Below, piece by piece: positions 23,126 to 29,874 of a stretch of 29,874 nucleotides of DNA. Origin of the DNA: JBKHYG01 sp046565595 (lineage in GTDB: Bacteria; Actinomycetota; AC-67); contig JBKHYG010000020.1 in NCBI GenBank assembly GCA_046565595.1, forward strand, positions 1-29,874, given 5' to 3'. How positions within the stretch are numbered: the first letter of the stretch is position 1; each line of letters opens with the position of its first letter. Below the pieces are notes generated by a model. The model made no database searches. It saw nothing but the letters and a program-made list of their open reading frames with translations, and had not been told where the DNA came from. The position numbers and the translations under genes are program-made.

Positions 23126-24283
23126 GTGGACCTGTTGGAACATCAAGGAAAGAAGATCTTCGCCAAGTACGGCGTTCCCGTGCCCGAAGGCAAGGCCACC
23201 AAGAGCGTCGCGTCGGCCGAGAAGGCAGCAGACAAACTCGGTCTGCCGGTCGTGGTCAAAGCCCAGGTCCGGGTCGGAGGACGCGGAAAGGCTGGAGGCG
23301 TCAAACTCGCGAAGACAGCCGCCGAAGTGACCCAGTACGCCGACGACATCCTGGGGATGGACATCAAGGGCCACAAGGTCCGCGAACTCTTGATCGAGAA
23401 GGCCGGCGACATCCGCGAGGAGTACTACCTGTCCTTCATGCTCGATCGTGGCGCGAAGAAGTACCTCGGGATGTGTTCGGTCAAGGGCGGCATGGACATC
23501 GAGGCTGTCGCCGAAGAGCAGCCCGAGTTCCTCGCGAAGGTCCACATCGATCCGCTGATCGGGTTGCAGCCGTCGCATGTGCGCGCGCTGCTGTTCGGAG
23601 GACAGATCCCGTCCGCCAACCACAAGGCGGTCGGCGCGCTGATCTCGAAACTGTACGAGTGCTTCTTGGAGACAGACGCTGATCTGGTCGAGGTCAATCC
23701 GCTGGTGATCATGGCGGACGGATCGGCGGTCGCGTTGGACGCGAAGGTTACGCTGGATGAGAACGCGTCGTTCCGTCAAGAGTGGATCGACAAGTTCAAG
23801 GATCTGCGTGCGTTGCCCAAGCAGGAACGCAAAGCCAAGGAAGCTGGGCTCGGCAATTTCGTGTCGCTTGACGGCAAGGTTGGGATCATCGGCAACGGAG
23901 CCGGCCTGACCATGTCGACCCTCGATGTGGTGGCCGAGGCGGGAGGAACTCCCGCGAACTTCCTAGACATCGGAGGCGGCGCCAACGCAGAGGTCATGGC
24001 GAACGCCCTCGAGGTCATCCTTGGAGAGCGGCGCGTCAAGTCGATCATGGTGAACATCTTCGGCGGGATCACGCGCTGCGATGAGGTCGCAAAGGGCGTA
24101 CTCGGCGCGATCGACAAGCTCGGTGATCTTCGAGTGCCGGTCGTGGTTCGCTTGGACGGCACCAATGCGGATGAGGGTCGCAAGATCCTGCGCGAAGCCG
24201 GCCATCCGAAGGTCGTTCCAGCACAGACCATGCTCGAAGCAGCAGAGCGAGCCGTCGCACTCGCAGGAGGCAAGAAGAAGTGA
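23126..24283 (+). CDS. sucC: Succinyl-CoA synthetase, beta subunit
   Basis: A 385-residue ADP/GDP-forming succinyl-CoA synthetase beta chain. It catalyses the substrate-level phosphorylation step of the citric acid cycle with SucD. It begins MDLLEHQGKKIFAKYGVPVP, has the ATP-grasp nucleotide site (VVKAQVRVGGRGKAGGVKLA, about 40-59), the metal-binding VEVNPLVI, and the succinate-binding region GNGAGLTMSTLDVV, GGGANAEV and NIFGGITRCDEVA. The length is normal. The start is GTG 23126 with AAGGAG about 10 nt upstream, one of the few genes here with a good ribosome binding site. It overlaps sucD by 4 nt. Nothing unusual was seen. Confidence 0.97.
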   Translation: MDLLEHQGKKIFAKYGVPVPEGKATKSVASAEKAADKLGLPVVVKAQVRVGGRGKAGGVKLAKTAAEVTQYADDILGMDIKGHKVRELLIEKAGDIREEYYLSFMLDRGAKKYLGMCSVKGGMDIEAVAEEQPEFLAKVHIDPLIGLQPSHVRALLFGGQIPSANHKAVGALISKLYECFLETDADLVEVNPLVIMADGSAVALDAKVTLDENASFRQEWIDKFKDLRALPKQERKAKEAGLGNFVSLDGKVGIIGNGAGLTMSTLDVVAEAGGTPANFLDIGGGANAEVMANALEVILGERRVKSIMVNIFGGITRCDEVAKGVLGAIDKLGDLRVPVVVRLDGTNADEGRKILREAGHPKVVPAQTMLEAAERAVALAGGKKK

Positions 24284-25155
24284 GCATCTTCCTCGACGAG
24301 AACACCCGCGTACTGGTCCAAGGGGTCACCGGCTCTGAAGGGACCTTCCACTCGACGCGCAACCTGAACTACGGCACCAAGATCGTCGCCGGCGTGACAC
24401 CAGGCAAGGGCGGCCAGACCGCGCTCGACGGGAAGGTTCCCGTCTTCGATACCGTTCGTGCTGCTGCCGAAGCAGAGGGCGCGACCGCGTCGCTGATCTT
24501 CGTGCCGGCTCGATTCGCAGCCGATGCGATCATCGAAGCTGTTGACGCGGGGCTCGAACTGATCGTGTGCATCACCGAAGGCATCCCCGCACGCGACATG
24601 GCGCGCGTCTATCCGTATGTGCGCGCGTCTGGCGCTCGGTTGATCGGACCCAACTGTCCGGGCCTCATATCGCCGGGCAAAGCCAACCTTGGGATCATCC
24701 CCGGAGAGATCACCGGTCGTGGACCCGTCGGGCTGGTGTCTAGATCGGGAACGCTGACCTATCAGGTGATGTACGAGATGTGGAATGCAGGCGTCGGACA
24801 GACCACCTGCGTCGGCATCGGCGGTGACCCGATCGTTGGCACCAACTTCATCGACACGCTCGCAGCCTTCCAGGCCGATCCCGAGACCGAAGCGATCGTC
24901 ATGATCGGCGAGATCGGCGGCGACGAAGAGGAGCGAGCAGCCGAGTTCATCAAGGCCGAGGTCACCAAGCCAGTGACCGCCTATATCGCTGGTTTCCAGG
25001 CGCCTCCCGGCAAGAAGATGGGTCACGCTGGAGCGATCGTCAGCGGCTCGAAGGGCACCGCACAGGCCAAGAAGGAAGCGTTAGAGGCCAACGGGATCCG
25101 CGTCGGCGTCAACCCGACCGAGGCCGCCGAACTGACGGTGAAGTCGCTCAGTTAG
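24280..25155 (+). CDS. sucD: Succinyl-CoA synthetase, alpha subunit
   Basis: A 291-residue alpha chain partnered with SucC. It starts SIFLDENTRVLVQGVTGSEG with the CoA-binding Rossmann fold, has FVPARFAADAIIEA, VCITEGIPARDM, LIGPNCPGLISPGK and the power-helix region SRSGTLTYQV. The phosphorylated histidine is in GHAGAIVSG (about residue 249). The length is typical. Translation starts at a GTG overlapping the sucC stop (GTGA), giving coupled expression of the two subunits in equal amount. It ends only 6 nt from the stop of the convergent membrane-protein gene, with no terminator visible between. Confidence 0.97.
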   Translation: MSIFLDENTRVLVQGVTGSEGTFHSTRNLNYGTKIVAGVTPGKGGQTALDGKVPVFDTVRAAAEAEGATASLIFVPARFAADAIIEAVDAGLELIVCITEGIPARDMARVYPYVRASGARLIGPNCPGLISPGKANLGIIPGEITGRGPVGLVSRSGTLTYQVMYEMWNAGVGQTTCVGIGGDPIVGTNFIDTLAAFQADPETEAIVMIGEIGGDEEERAAEFIKAEVTKPVTAYIAGFQAPPGKKMGHAGAIVSGSKGTAQAKKEALEANGIRVGVNPTEAAELTVKSLS

Positions 25156-25161
25156 TCGCGT

Positions 25162-25581
25162 TCACTGCCAGCCGCGGAGGCGTTCGCGGCGGCGAGCGAA
25201 ACCGGCGACGGTCAGCACACCGGCGTCGGCAACGCCGACCCAATATCCGATCCATGCGTTCTCGACGGTCCGATTGAGGACGCTTAGAGCAACCAGGGCT
25301 GCCAGGCCCAGCAGGATGTAGATGGCGCCGTCCTTGCGTGGGGCGGGCCGAGGCCAGATCCAGGCGCGGAACAGCACGATCAGGCCAGCGGCGGCCAGGA
25401 CGACGAAGGTGGTCACCCCGCCGAATGTGAGGCCGGCGTTGTATCGGACGGTTCCGCGCTCGGTTGCGGCTTGGAACCACCACGGGATCAGGCCGTTCAG
25501 CACTCCGAGCCACGCCGCTAGCGCGACGATCCGTTCACTCGGGCTGAGCGTGCTCGGATCGATGTCGCGGCCTCGAGGCAT
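25162..25581 (-). CDS. Four-helix integral membrane protein, function unknown
   Basis: A 139-residue protein with four probable membrane helices: about 18-37 (IVALAAWLGVLNGLIPWWF), 52-73 (LTFGGVTTFVVLAAAGLIVL), 85-103 (GAIYILLGLAALVALSVLN) and 110-127 (WIGYWVGVADAGVLTVAG), with a basic C-terminal tail (ARRRERLRGW). I recognise no family. The start ATG at 25581 is supported by TACGCT on the minus strand ending 6 nt before it and by the lack of a Shine-Dalgarno sequence. It is convergent with sucD and lies downstream of the subtilisin-fold gene. Membrane proteins between sucD and purN are common in actinobacteria, but I cannot say it is the same one. Confidence 0.75.
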   Translation of the reverse strand: MPRGRDIDPSTLSPSERIVALAAWLGVLNGLIPWWFQAATERGTVRYNAGLTFGGVTTFVVLAAAGLIVLFRAWIWPRPAPRKDGAIYILLGLAALVALSVLNRTVENAWIGYWVGVADAGVLTVAGFARRRERLRGWQ

Positions 25582-25587
25582 GCGGCA

Positions 25588-25593
25588 AGCGTA
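25588..25593 (-). promoter_or_regulatory. Candidate -10 of the four-helix protein gene
   Basis: TACGCT on the minus strand lies 6 nt before the ATG at 25581, fitting leaderless transcription. Confidence 0.4.
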
Positions 25594-25611
25594 CCGTTCA
25601 GACGGGGGCGG

Positions 25612-25628
25612 GCGACCGAGGAGGTCGC
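25612..25628 (-). terminator. Possible terminator after the subtilisin-fold gene
   Basis: GCGACC (25612-25617) pairs with GGTCGC (25623-25628) around a 5-nt loop, 29 nt beyond the gene's stop on the minus strand. The stem is short and no T-run follows. Confidence 0.3.
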
Positions 25629-25656
25629 GATCCCGTAAGCACGGCTGCAGGACCGT

Positions 25657-28600
25657 TTAGACGGTGGCTAGCGACATCGGCGAGCCGCCGGGAAGCGTCC
25701 CGAGGATCCGCAGGACCGCTCGACCCGCGGGGTCGCGGAGAACCTGCACGACCGGGTCCAACGGTCCGGCGGTCGCGGTGGCGGTTCCGCGGGTCGGGAA
25801 GTCGCTGACGATCACACGGTTCCCCGCACCCCAAGGCGTCGTTCCGCCATCGTCGAACGCGAACCGCGTCGAGTAGGCGAGGTTGCCTGCCGCTGCGGTC
25901 AGCTGCTGGTCTCGCGCTACCGAGTAGCCGAAGAAGCGTCCGTTCACGACCAGATCCGGCGACAGTTCCGCGAGCAGTTGGCCTCTCGAACGAGCCTGCT
26001 GCCAGGCCTGGCAGGTCGGCTCTTGGCTGGTGCACGCGAGGCTCGTCGAGCCACCCTTGGCGTCGATCAGCCCGACCCCGGCGATCTTCTCGTGCGCGCG
26101 CGCATCGGTCCCCCAGCGCCGCACATCAGCCAGAGAAGCAGGCCCACCGATCGGCGAACGCACGCGGTTAGCCGAAGCCTTGTCGCGGGTCGTGTTGCGA
26201 GGAACATGCGTCGCGACGACAACGCTCTCGCGCTGAGTCTTCAGATCCGAGAAGCTCGAACCGCTGAAGGATGCGCGCATGCGGTTCCGCGCCGGATCGA
26301 TCAGAGATCCAAGACCTCGGTCGAGCATCGGGAAGGTGCGTGTCAGTGTCCCGTTTGGGTCTCCCCAGGCTTGCTTGGCGAAGGTGGAGACTCGCAACGC
26401 CACATCGCACAGGGCAACCTGCGCCGAACGGCCAGGGTTGGTTGGGAAGATCATCAGGCTCAGCCGAGCGGTCGGCTGGTTGGCGCTCATGATCGACCAC
26501 TCGTCCTCGTAGATGCCCTTCGGCGCAGCCGGGGTGCCGCCGGGAACCTCGATCCCGGAACCGGCCACAGCGAAGATCGAGTGGCTGGCATCGGCGTTGC
26601 GATCCGGTCCAGCATCGAAGCGTGCGGCAACCACGGCGCCCTCAGCCTCGTACGCCATCGTCAGCGTCGCGGTCGTGTAGGTGTTCAGGTATGGCAGAGG
26701 AACCTGTGTGGTCAATACCAGCGATGGAAGCTTGTCGGTCATGACGCCACTTGCTCCACCGAAACGAGCGGTCATGTCCGAAGGATGCCCGCCGGGGAAG
26801 GCGCTGCGTTCGCTTGGCGCCAAGCAGCTGGGCGAACCCGGATCCACCTTCCACGCAGTGCCAGGCAGAGAAGGCGCAGAGCCTCCCAAGGGCACGATCT
26901 GATCAGAGCCGCATTCCTCGGCGCGCTCGAGCAGTTTGGTCATCGACAGCAGACTGCCGTCAGCGCTCAACGCGACCGAACACGCTTCCCACTCGGCGCG
27001 CTCGAACAGGTGCACAGCACGCGTCACGACCGCAGAAGGAACGGCGTAGGCGACCTCGTCGCAGTAGATGCCGAAGCGGACCTTGGTCTGCGGATTCGAA
27101 GCTTCACAGAAGCCGGTCCTCTCGTCGACCTTGTTCGTCAGCGGATCGCGTGTCAGGCACGGTGCGGCCGCTCCCGTCGAACAGGGCGCGTTGCCGGCGA
27201 TGAGGATGTTGTGTGCGGGACTCGAGAATCCGTCCGGTCCGAACGAACCGAGTCCGATCCCTAGCGATTCGAGTGTGCCGCCCTCTTGTTTGGCTTCGAC
27301 ACGCTGGTCGCTCAGCAGATGGAAGCGGTAGAAGCCCGGCGGCACGGCAGGTATGCGGCCACGGCCGTGCTCGCCGGGCGCGAGTCCTGGATCGGCGAAG
27401 GTGTTCTTCGCGCGTCCGGTTCGCAAGATGATGTTGTGGGCTGGGTCGCCGCCCATGCGCCGCTCGATCGGTCCAGACAGACTCTTGAAGGCCTCTCCGA
27501 CCAAACCGATCCCAGCGGGAAGACCAGCCATCAAGATGACGCTCGCATCCTCGACGCGTTCGCCTTCGAGGCCGTCGGCCATCAGTTCGTTGTAGGCATA
27601 GTCGGCGTGGAAATCGAAGGGGAGGGTCTGCACGAACGCGGCCGGAACAGCGACGGTCGGACCGTCAGCTTTCAACTTCAGGACGCCGTGATAGAGACCT
27701 CCGGCGCGCATGGCAGCAGGTGCAGTGAGCCGGACGGCCTGGTCAGCTGGGAGGGAGGGATCAACCGATGGGGTGGTCGACGCTGACACGATGCCGTCCG
27801 GCGCATCTGCGCTGACCGCTCGACCCGAGGGGTCAGGGGCGAGTCGATCGGTCAGGAGGGCTTTGAAGGTGGCGGGCTTTGCTGAACGCTTCCAGATCGG
27901 AACCGCGATCTGTCGGGCGGCGCCCGAAGGCGCGACCTCTCCCAGGACGGCTCGCGACAAGGCGACCGGCAGCTTGGCAGGATCGAACCCGGCTAGTCCT
28001 GTAAGCACGCCGGTTCCTTGCTCTAGCAGCGTGGCGGTGCGATCGTTCGCGGGAAGCGGCTTGGTTCCATTCGGGGCAGGCACCGAGGGAGCAGCCTTGG
28101 ATGCGAGGGCCGGGGTCGAAGACGCGGCGGACCAAGCGATACCCCGCAGGATCTCGTCGTCCGCGGAACTCCTGTTGTCCGCGAAGTTCGGCGTACCACG
28201 GTTCACCGAGGCAGCCAGGTTCGTGGCGACGACCGCAGCCGCGACCATGCTCGAGGCCTGAAGCACACACCGGTAAGCGCCGGTGGGACTCGGACAGGTT
28301 GATGGCGTGACCCCCGGTTGTGCCCACGCGATCAAGCTCCCCGGTGTTCGGGTCGAGTCGTCTGGCCAGGCGAGGCCGGATGAGGCTGGCAGCATCCCGA
28401 CGACATCGCCGGGCGCCAACAGGTCGGGCTTGGCGTCCAGAGACAGCGTCGGTCCGCGACCCGAGGTCGGGGAGACGCGCCATCTGCCAAGTGTCGCGTT
28501 CGGAGCGTCGGTATAGGCCGCTCCGACGGTGATCACCTCGGGCAGTGCCGCGACGCCATAGATGGTCTGATGCGGCAACTCGATGATCGAGCCGTCAGAA

Positions 28601-29388
28601 GCTTTGCGAGTGAAGTCGCCCGTGGGAGCAACCACAGCCACTCCGGCATCGGTCAGGGCGCGGATCGCGGCGGTGACCCGGTCCCAAGCCTTCGCTCGGG
28701 ACACATAGCGTTCAACCACGTCGCGTTGCCGGTCGTTCAAACCGTCGAAGACCTCGTCGCGTAAGCCACGATCGGTTGGTATGCCGCGCGTCTGCACGGG
28801 TGCGCGCGCCGCCAACAGGGCCTCGGCCAACAGTCCGTCGCCCTTTCCGAACGCTCCATAATCGGCGTGACCGATCAGGTTGGCCATCGGGTCCAATGCA
28901 CCGTTAGGAGGGAACGCCAACAAGATCGCGTCCTGCTGGTCTCGTTGCTGGTAGGCGCTTTCAAGGCCCGCCGCCAGGGACTCGAGATCGATCAGATGCC
29001 AGGCGCGATCAGCGCTGCGGATCGCCTTGCTCGTTATGCGGGCGCCGGGGGAGAGCTGAAGGATGGTCGAGGCAGCCAGCGTCCCGTACCCATGCGGATC
29101 GACCAGATCGTTGCCGACACCAGAGACGACCGCGGCTACGGGGTTGGGGAACAGCCCCCTGGCGACGCCGGTACCAAGCACCAGGATCCGAGGGTTGGAA
29201 GGAGGGAGGAGATCGCGGAGTTCTGAGGTTCGGACGGCTCTAGAGGTGTCGCCGGAGCCGGTGAAGGTGACGGGGGTGGACAGGTCGTCGCTCGCACGCA
29301 CCGTGGGTGGCTCGGCGGCTCCGGCCGCCGTCGGAACGACGGTCGCGAAGATGCTCGCGACTATCAGCAGGTTCGCTGCTTTCCCCAT
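25657..29388 (-). CDS. Large secreted subtilisin-fold protein with degenerate catalytic triad
   Basis: A 1243-residue exported protein. The signal peptide is residues 1-24 (core ANLLIVASIFATVVPTAAGA). Residues about 65-400 follow the S8 subtilase fold: ILVLGTGV where subtilases have a VIDTG-type motif, DPHGYGTLAAST where they have DxxGHGTHVAGT, VAVVAPTGDF where they have the oxyanion AAGN, VITVGAA, then SGRGPTLSLDAKPDLLAPGDVV, and ASSMVAAAV in place of TSMAAP. Thus catalytic Asp is Gly72, His is Tyr101, oxyanion Asn is Asp258, and only Ser380 remains. Activity as a normal subtilase is very unlikely. The remaining 840 residues have no family I recognise and include Cys-containing segments. I chose ATG 29388 because GGGAGAGG lies just upstream; ATG 29400 is possible. 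It is divergent from purN. Confidence 0.85.
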   Translation of the reverse strand: MGKAANLLIVASIFATVVPTAAGAAEPPTVRASDDLSTPVTFTGSGDTSRAVRTSELRDLLPPSNPRILVLGTGVARGLFPNPVAAVVSGVGNDLVDPHGYGTLAASTILQLSPGARITSKAIRSADRAWHLIDLESLAAGLESAYQQRDQQDAILLAFPPNGALDPMANLIGHADYGAFGKGDGLLAEALLAARAPVQTRGIPTDRGLRDEVFDGLNDRQRDVVERYVSRAKAWDRVTAAIRALTDAGVAVVAPTGDFTRKASDGSIIELPHQTIYGVAALPEVITVGAAYTDAPNATLGRWRVSPTSGRGPTLSLDAKPDLLAPGDVVGMLPASSGLAWPDDSTRTPGSLIAWAQPGVTPSTCPSPTGAYRCVLQASSMVAAAVVATNLAASVNRGTPNFADNRSSADDEILRGIAWSAASSTPALASKAAPSVPAPNGTKPLPANDRTATLLEQGTGVLTGLAGFDPAKLPVALSRAVLGEVAPSGAARQIAVPIWKRSAKPATFKALLTDRLAPDPSGRAVSADAPDGIVSASTTPSVDPSLPADQAVRLTAPAAMRAGGLYHGVLKLKADGPTVAVPAAFVQTLPFDFHADYAYNELMADGLEGERVEDASVILMAGLPAGIGLVGEAFKSLSGPIERRMGGDPAHNIILRTGRAKNTFADPGLAPGEHGRGRIPAVPPGFYRFHLLSDQRVEAKQEGGTLESLGIGLGSFGPDGFSSPAHNILIAGNAPCSTGAAAPCLTRDPLTNKVDERTGFCEASNPQTKVRFGIYCDEVAYAVPSAVVTRAVHLFERAEWEACSVALSADGSLLSMTKLLERAEECGSDQIVPLGGSAPSLPGTAWKVDPGSPSCLAPSERSAFPGGHPSDMTARFGGASGVMTDKLPSLVLTTQVPLPYLNTYTTATLTMAYEAEGAVVAARFDAGPDRNADASHSIFAVAGSGIEVPGGTPAAPKGIYEDEWSIMSANQPTARLSLMIFPTNPGRSAQVALCDVALRVSTFAKQAWGDPNGTLTRTFPMLDRGLGSLIDPARNRMRASFSGSSFSDLKTQRESVVVATHVPRNTTRDKASANRVRSPIGGPASLADVRRWGTDARAHEKIAGVGLIDAKGGSTSLACTSQEPTCQAWQQARSRGQLLAELSPDLVVNGRFFGYSVARDQQLTAAAGNLAYSTRFAFDDGGTTPWGAGNRVIVSDFPTRGTATATAGPLDPVVQVLRDPAGRAVLRILGTLPGGSPMSLATV

Positions 29389-29400
29389 GTCCTCTCCCAT

Positions 29401-29416
29401 CCGGCCAAGCGGCCGG
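29401..29416 (-). promoter_or_regulatory. Hairpin before the subtilisin-fold gene
   Basis: CCGGCC and GGCCGG flank a 4-nt loop and form a perfect 6-bp stem, 12 nt upstream of the chosen start and next to its ribosome binding site. It could affect translation. The rest of the 29401-29552 gap shows nothing more than the purN box. Confidence 0.35.
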
Positions 29417-29540
29417 GTCTACTTCCGGCCCCTCAGCCGGTTGGTCCTCACCAGCCAGAACGAGGCCCGGTTCGTGCGGTTCGTAGTCCCCTCGGGTGGT
29501 TGGGGTGATGCCAGCCGGGGACGAAAGGGAAGGGTCGGGC

Positions 29541-29546
29541 TATCGT
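29541..29546 (+). promoter_or_regulatory. Candidate -10 of purN
   Basis: TATCGT ends 6 nt before the GTG at 29553, the same spacing as for the antitoxin, DUF2207 and four-helix protein genes. It supports GTG 29553 as the start and a leaderless mRNA. Confidence 0.45.
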
Positions 29547-29552
29547 GAGGGT

Positions 29553-29874
29553 GTGTTGCGCGTAGGGGTCCTGGTCTCGGGCTCGGGGACGCTGCTCCAG
29601 GCCATCCTGGACGCCTCCGGCACCGACTACGAGGTCGTCGTCGTCGTCAGCGACCGTCCGGGCGTCAAGGCCCTAGAGAGAGCCGAGTCTGCTGGCGTGC
29701 CGACGGTGGTGGTGGATTGGCCTGGCCCCGCGGAACGGGCCGATTTCAGCGCTCGGATCGCCAAGGCGCTGCTGGAACATTCCGTGGATCTGGTCGCCCA
29801 GGCGGGCTTCATGCGGATCCTGACCGCCGAGTATTTCGAGGCGTTGGCTCCCAGGCCGATCCTCAACTCGCATC
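29553..29874 (+). CDS. purN: Phosphoribosylglycinamide formyltransferase, N-terminal part
   Basis: The first 107 codons of GAR transformylase, which adds the formyl group of 10-formyltetrahydrofolate to GAR in purine synthesis. The frame is open to the window end, so the gene is cut by the edge, not broken. LRVGVLVSGSGTLLQAIL is the conserved phosphate-binding start, VVVVVSDRPGVKALERAES follows, and LVAQAGFMRILTAEYFEAL is a family hallmark. The last three residues visible (NSH) are the start of the catalytic N-x-H-P motif. The start is GTG 29553; TTG 29556 is the alternative. In related actinobacteria purN is often followed by purH, which may lie just beyond the window. Confidence 0.93.
   Translation, partial: MLRVGVLVSGSGTLLQAILDASGTDYEVVVVVSDRPGVKALERAESAGVPTVVVDWPGPAERADFSARIAKALLEHSVDLVAQAGFMRILTAEYFEALAPRPILNSH

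Noticed and set aside
25978..27264. Plus-strand open frame of 428 codons opposite the subtilisin-fold gene.
   Set aside because: It is embedded in a 1243-codon frame with a signal peptide and fold-level motifs; no start signal or domain of its own.
29627..29873. Minus-strand open frames at the right edge.
   Set aside because: The plus strand there encodes PurN with several family motifs.

Overview
The window looks like chromosomal DNA from an uncultured high-GC actinobacterium. The reasons are the GC-rich sequence with many GTG starts, actinobacterial-type families (secreted DUF3152 zincin, fused AccD-AccA carboxyltransferase, DrrA/DrrB-type ABC exporter), and the housekeeping order guaA ... 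pcrA ... sucC-sucD ... purN, which resembles the order in other actinobacteria. I cannot name a genus. At least eleven genes have a TAnnnT hexamer 6-10 nt before the start codon and no clear Shine-Dalgarno sequence, which suggests leaderless transcripts. I used this pattern to choose several starts.

Layout. 1-621 is the 3' end of guaA. 752-2395 holds a secreted glutamic peptidase (G1 family) broken by a one-base frameshift between its two catalytic residues, then a small membrane-anchored Cys-rich protein. 2392-5752 (minus) is a tight three-gene operon: circularly permuted ATP-grasp, alpha-E protein, transglutaminase-like protease. It is predicted in the literature to make or process a peptide-like product. 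Divergent from it, 5814-8344 carries a DUF2207 membrane protein and a DUF3152 zinc metalloprotease. 8420-9060 is a VapBC-like toxin-antitoxin pair with a palindrome in its promoter, followed by pcrA (9107-11368).

11416-17863 is the most unusual part. It holds a membrane-anchored beta-rich protein, an ECF-type sigma factor fused through a transmembrane helix and a Pro/Ser-rich linker to an extracytoplasmic domain, and a 1284-residue secreted RTX-repeat protein behind a long hairpin-containing leader. I suggest, as inference only, a membrane-tethered sigma factor controlling a surface or secreted repeat protein.

18039-20670 (minus) holds a lipase-like alpha/beta hydrolase, a small tail-anchored protein and accDA. 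accDA is divergent from a DrrAB-type exporter (20725-22418) whose permease has an in-frame TGA before its last membrane helix, with the missing C-terminus still readable downstream. 22643-25155 holds a stand-alone B12-binding mutase subunit, then sucC and sucD, which can be linked by the shared intermediate succinyl-CoA. 25162-29388 (minus) holds a four-helix membrane protein and a very large secreted subtilisin-fold protein that has lost catalytic Asp and His. purN starts divergently at 29553 and runs off the end.
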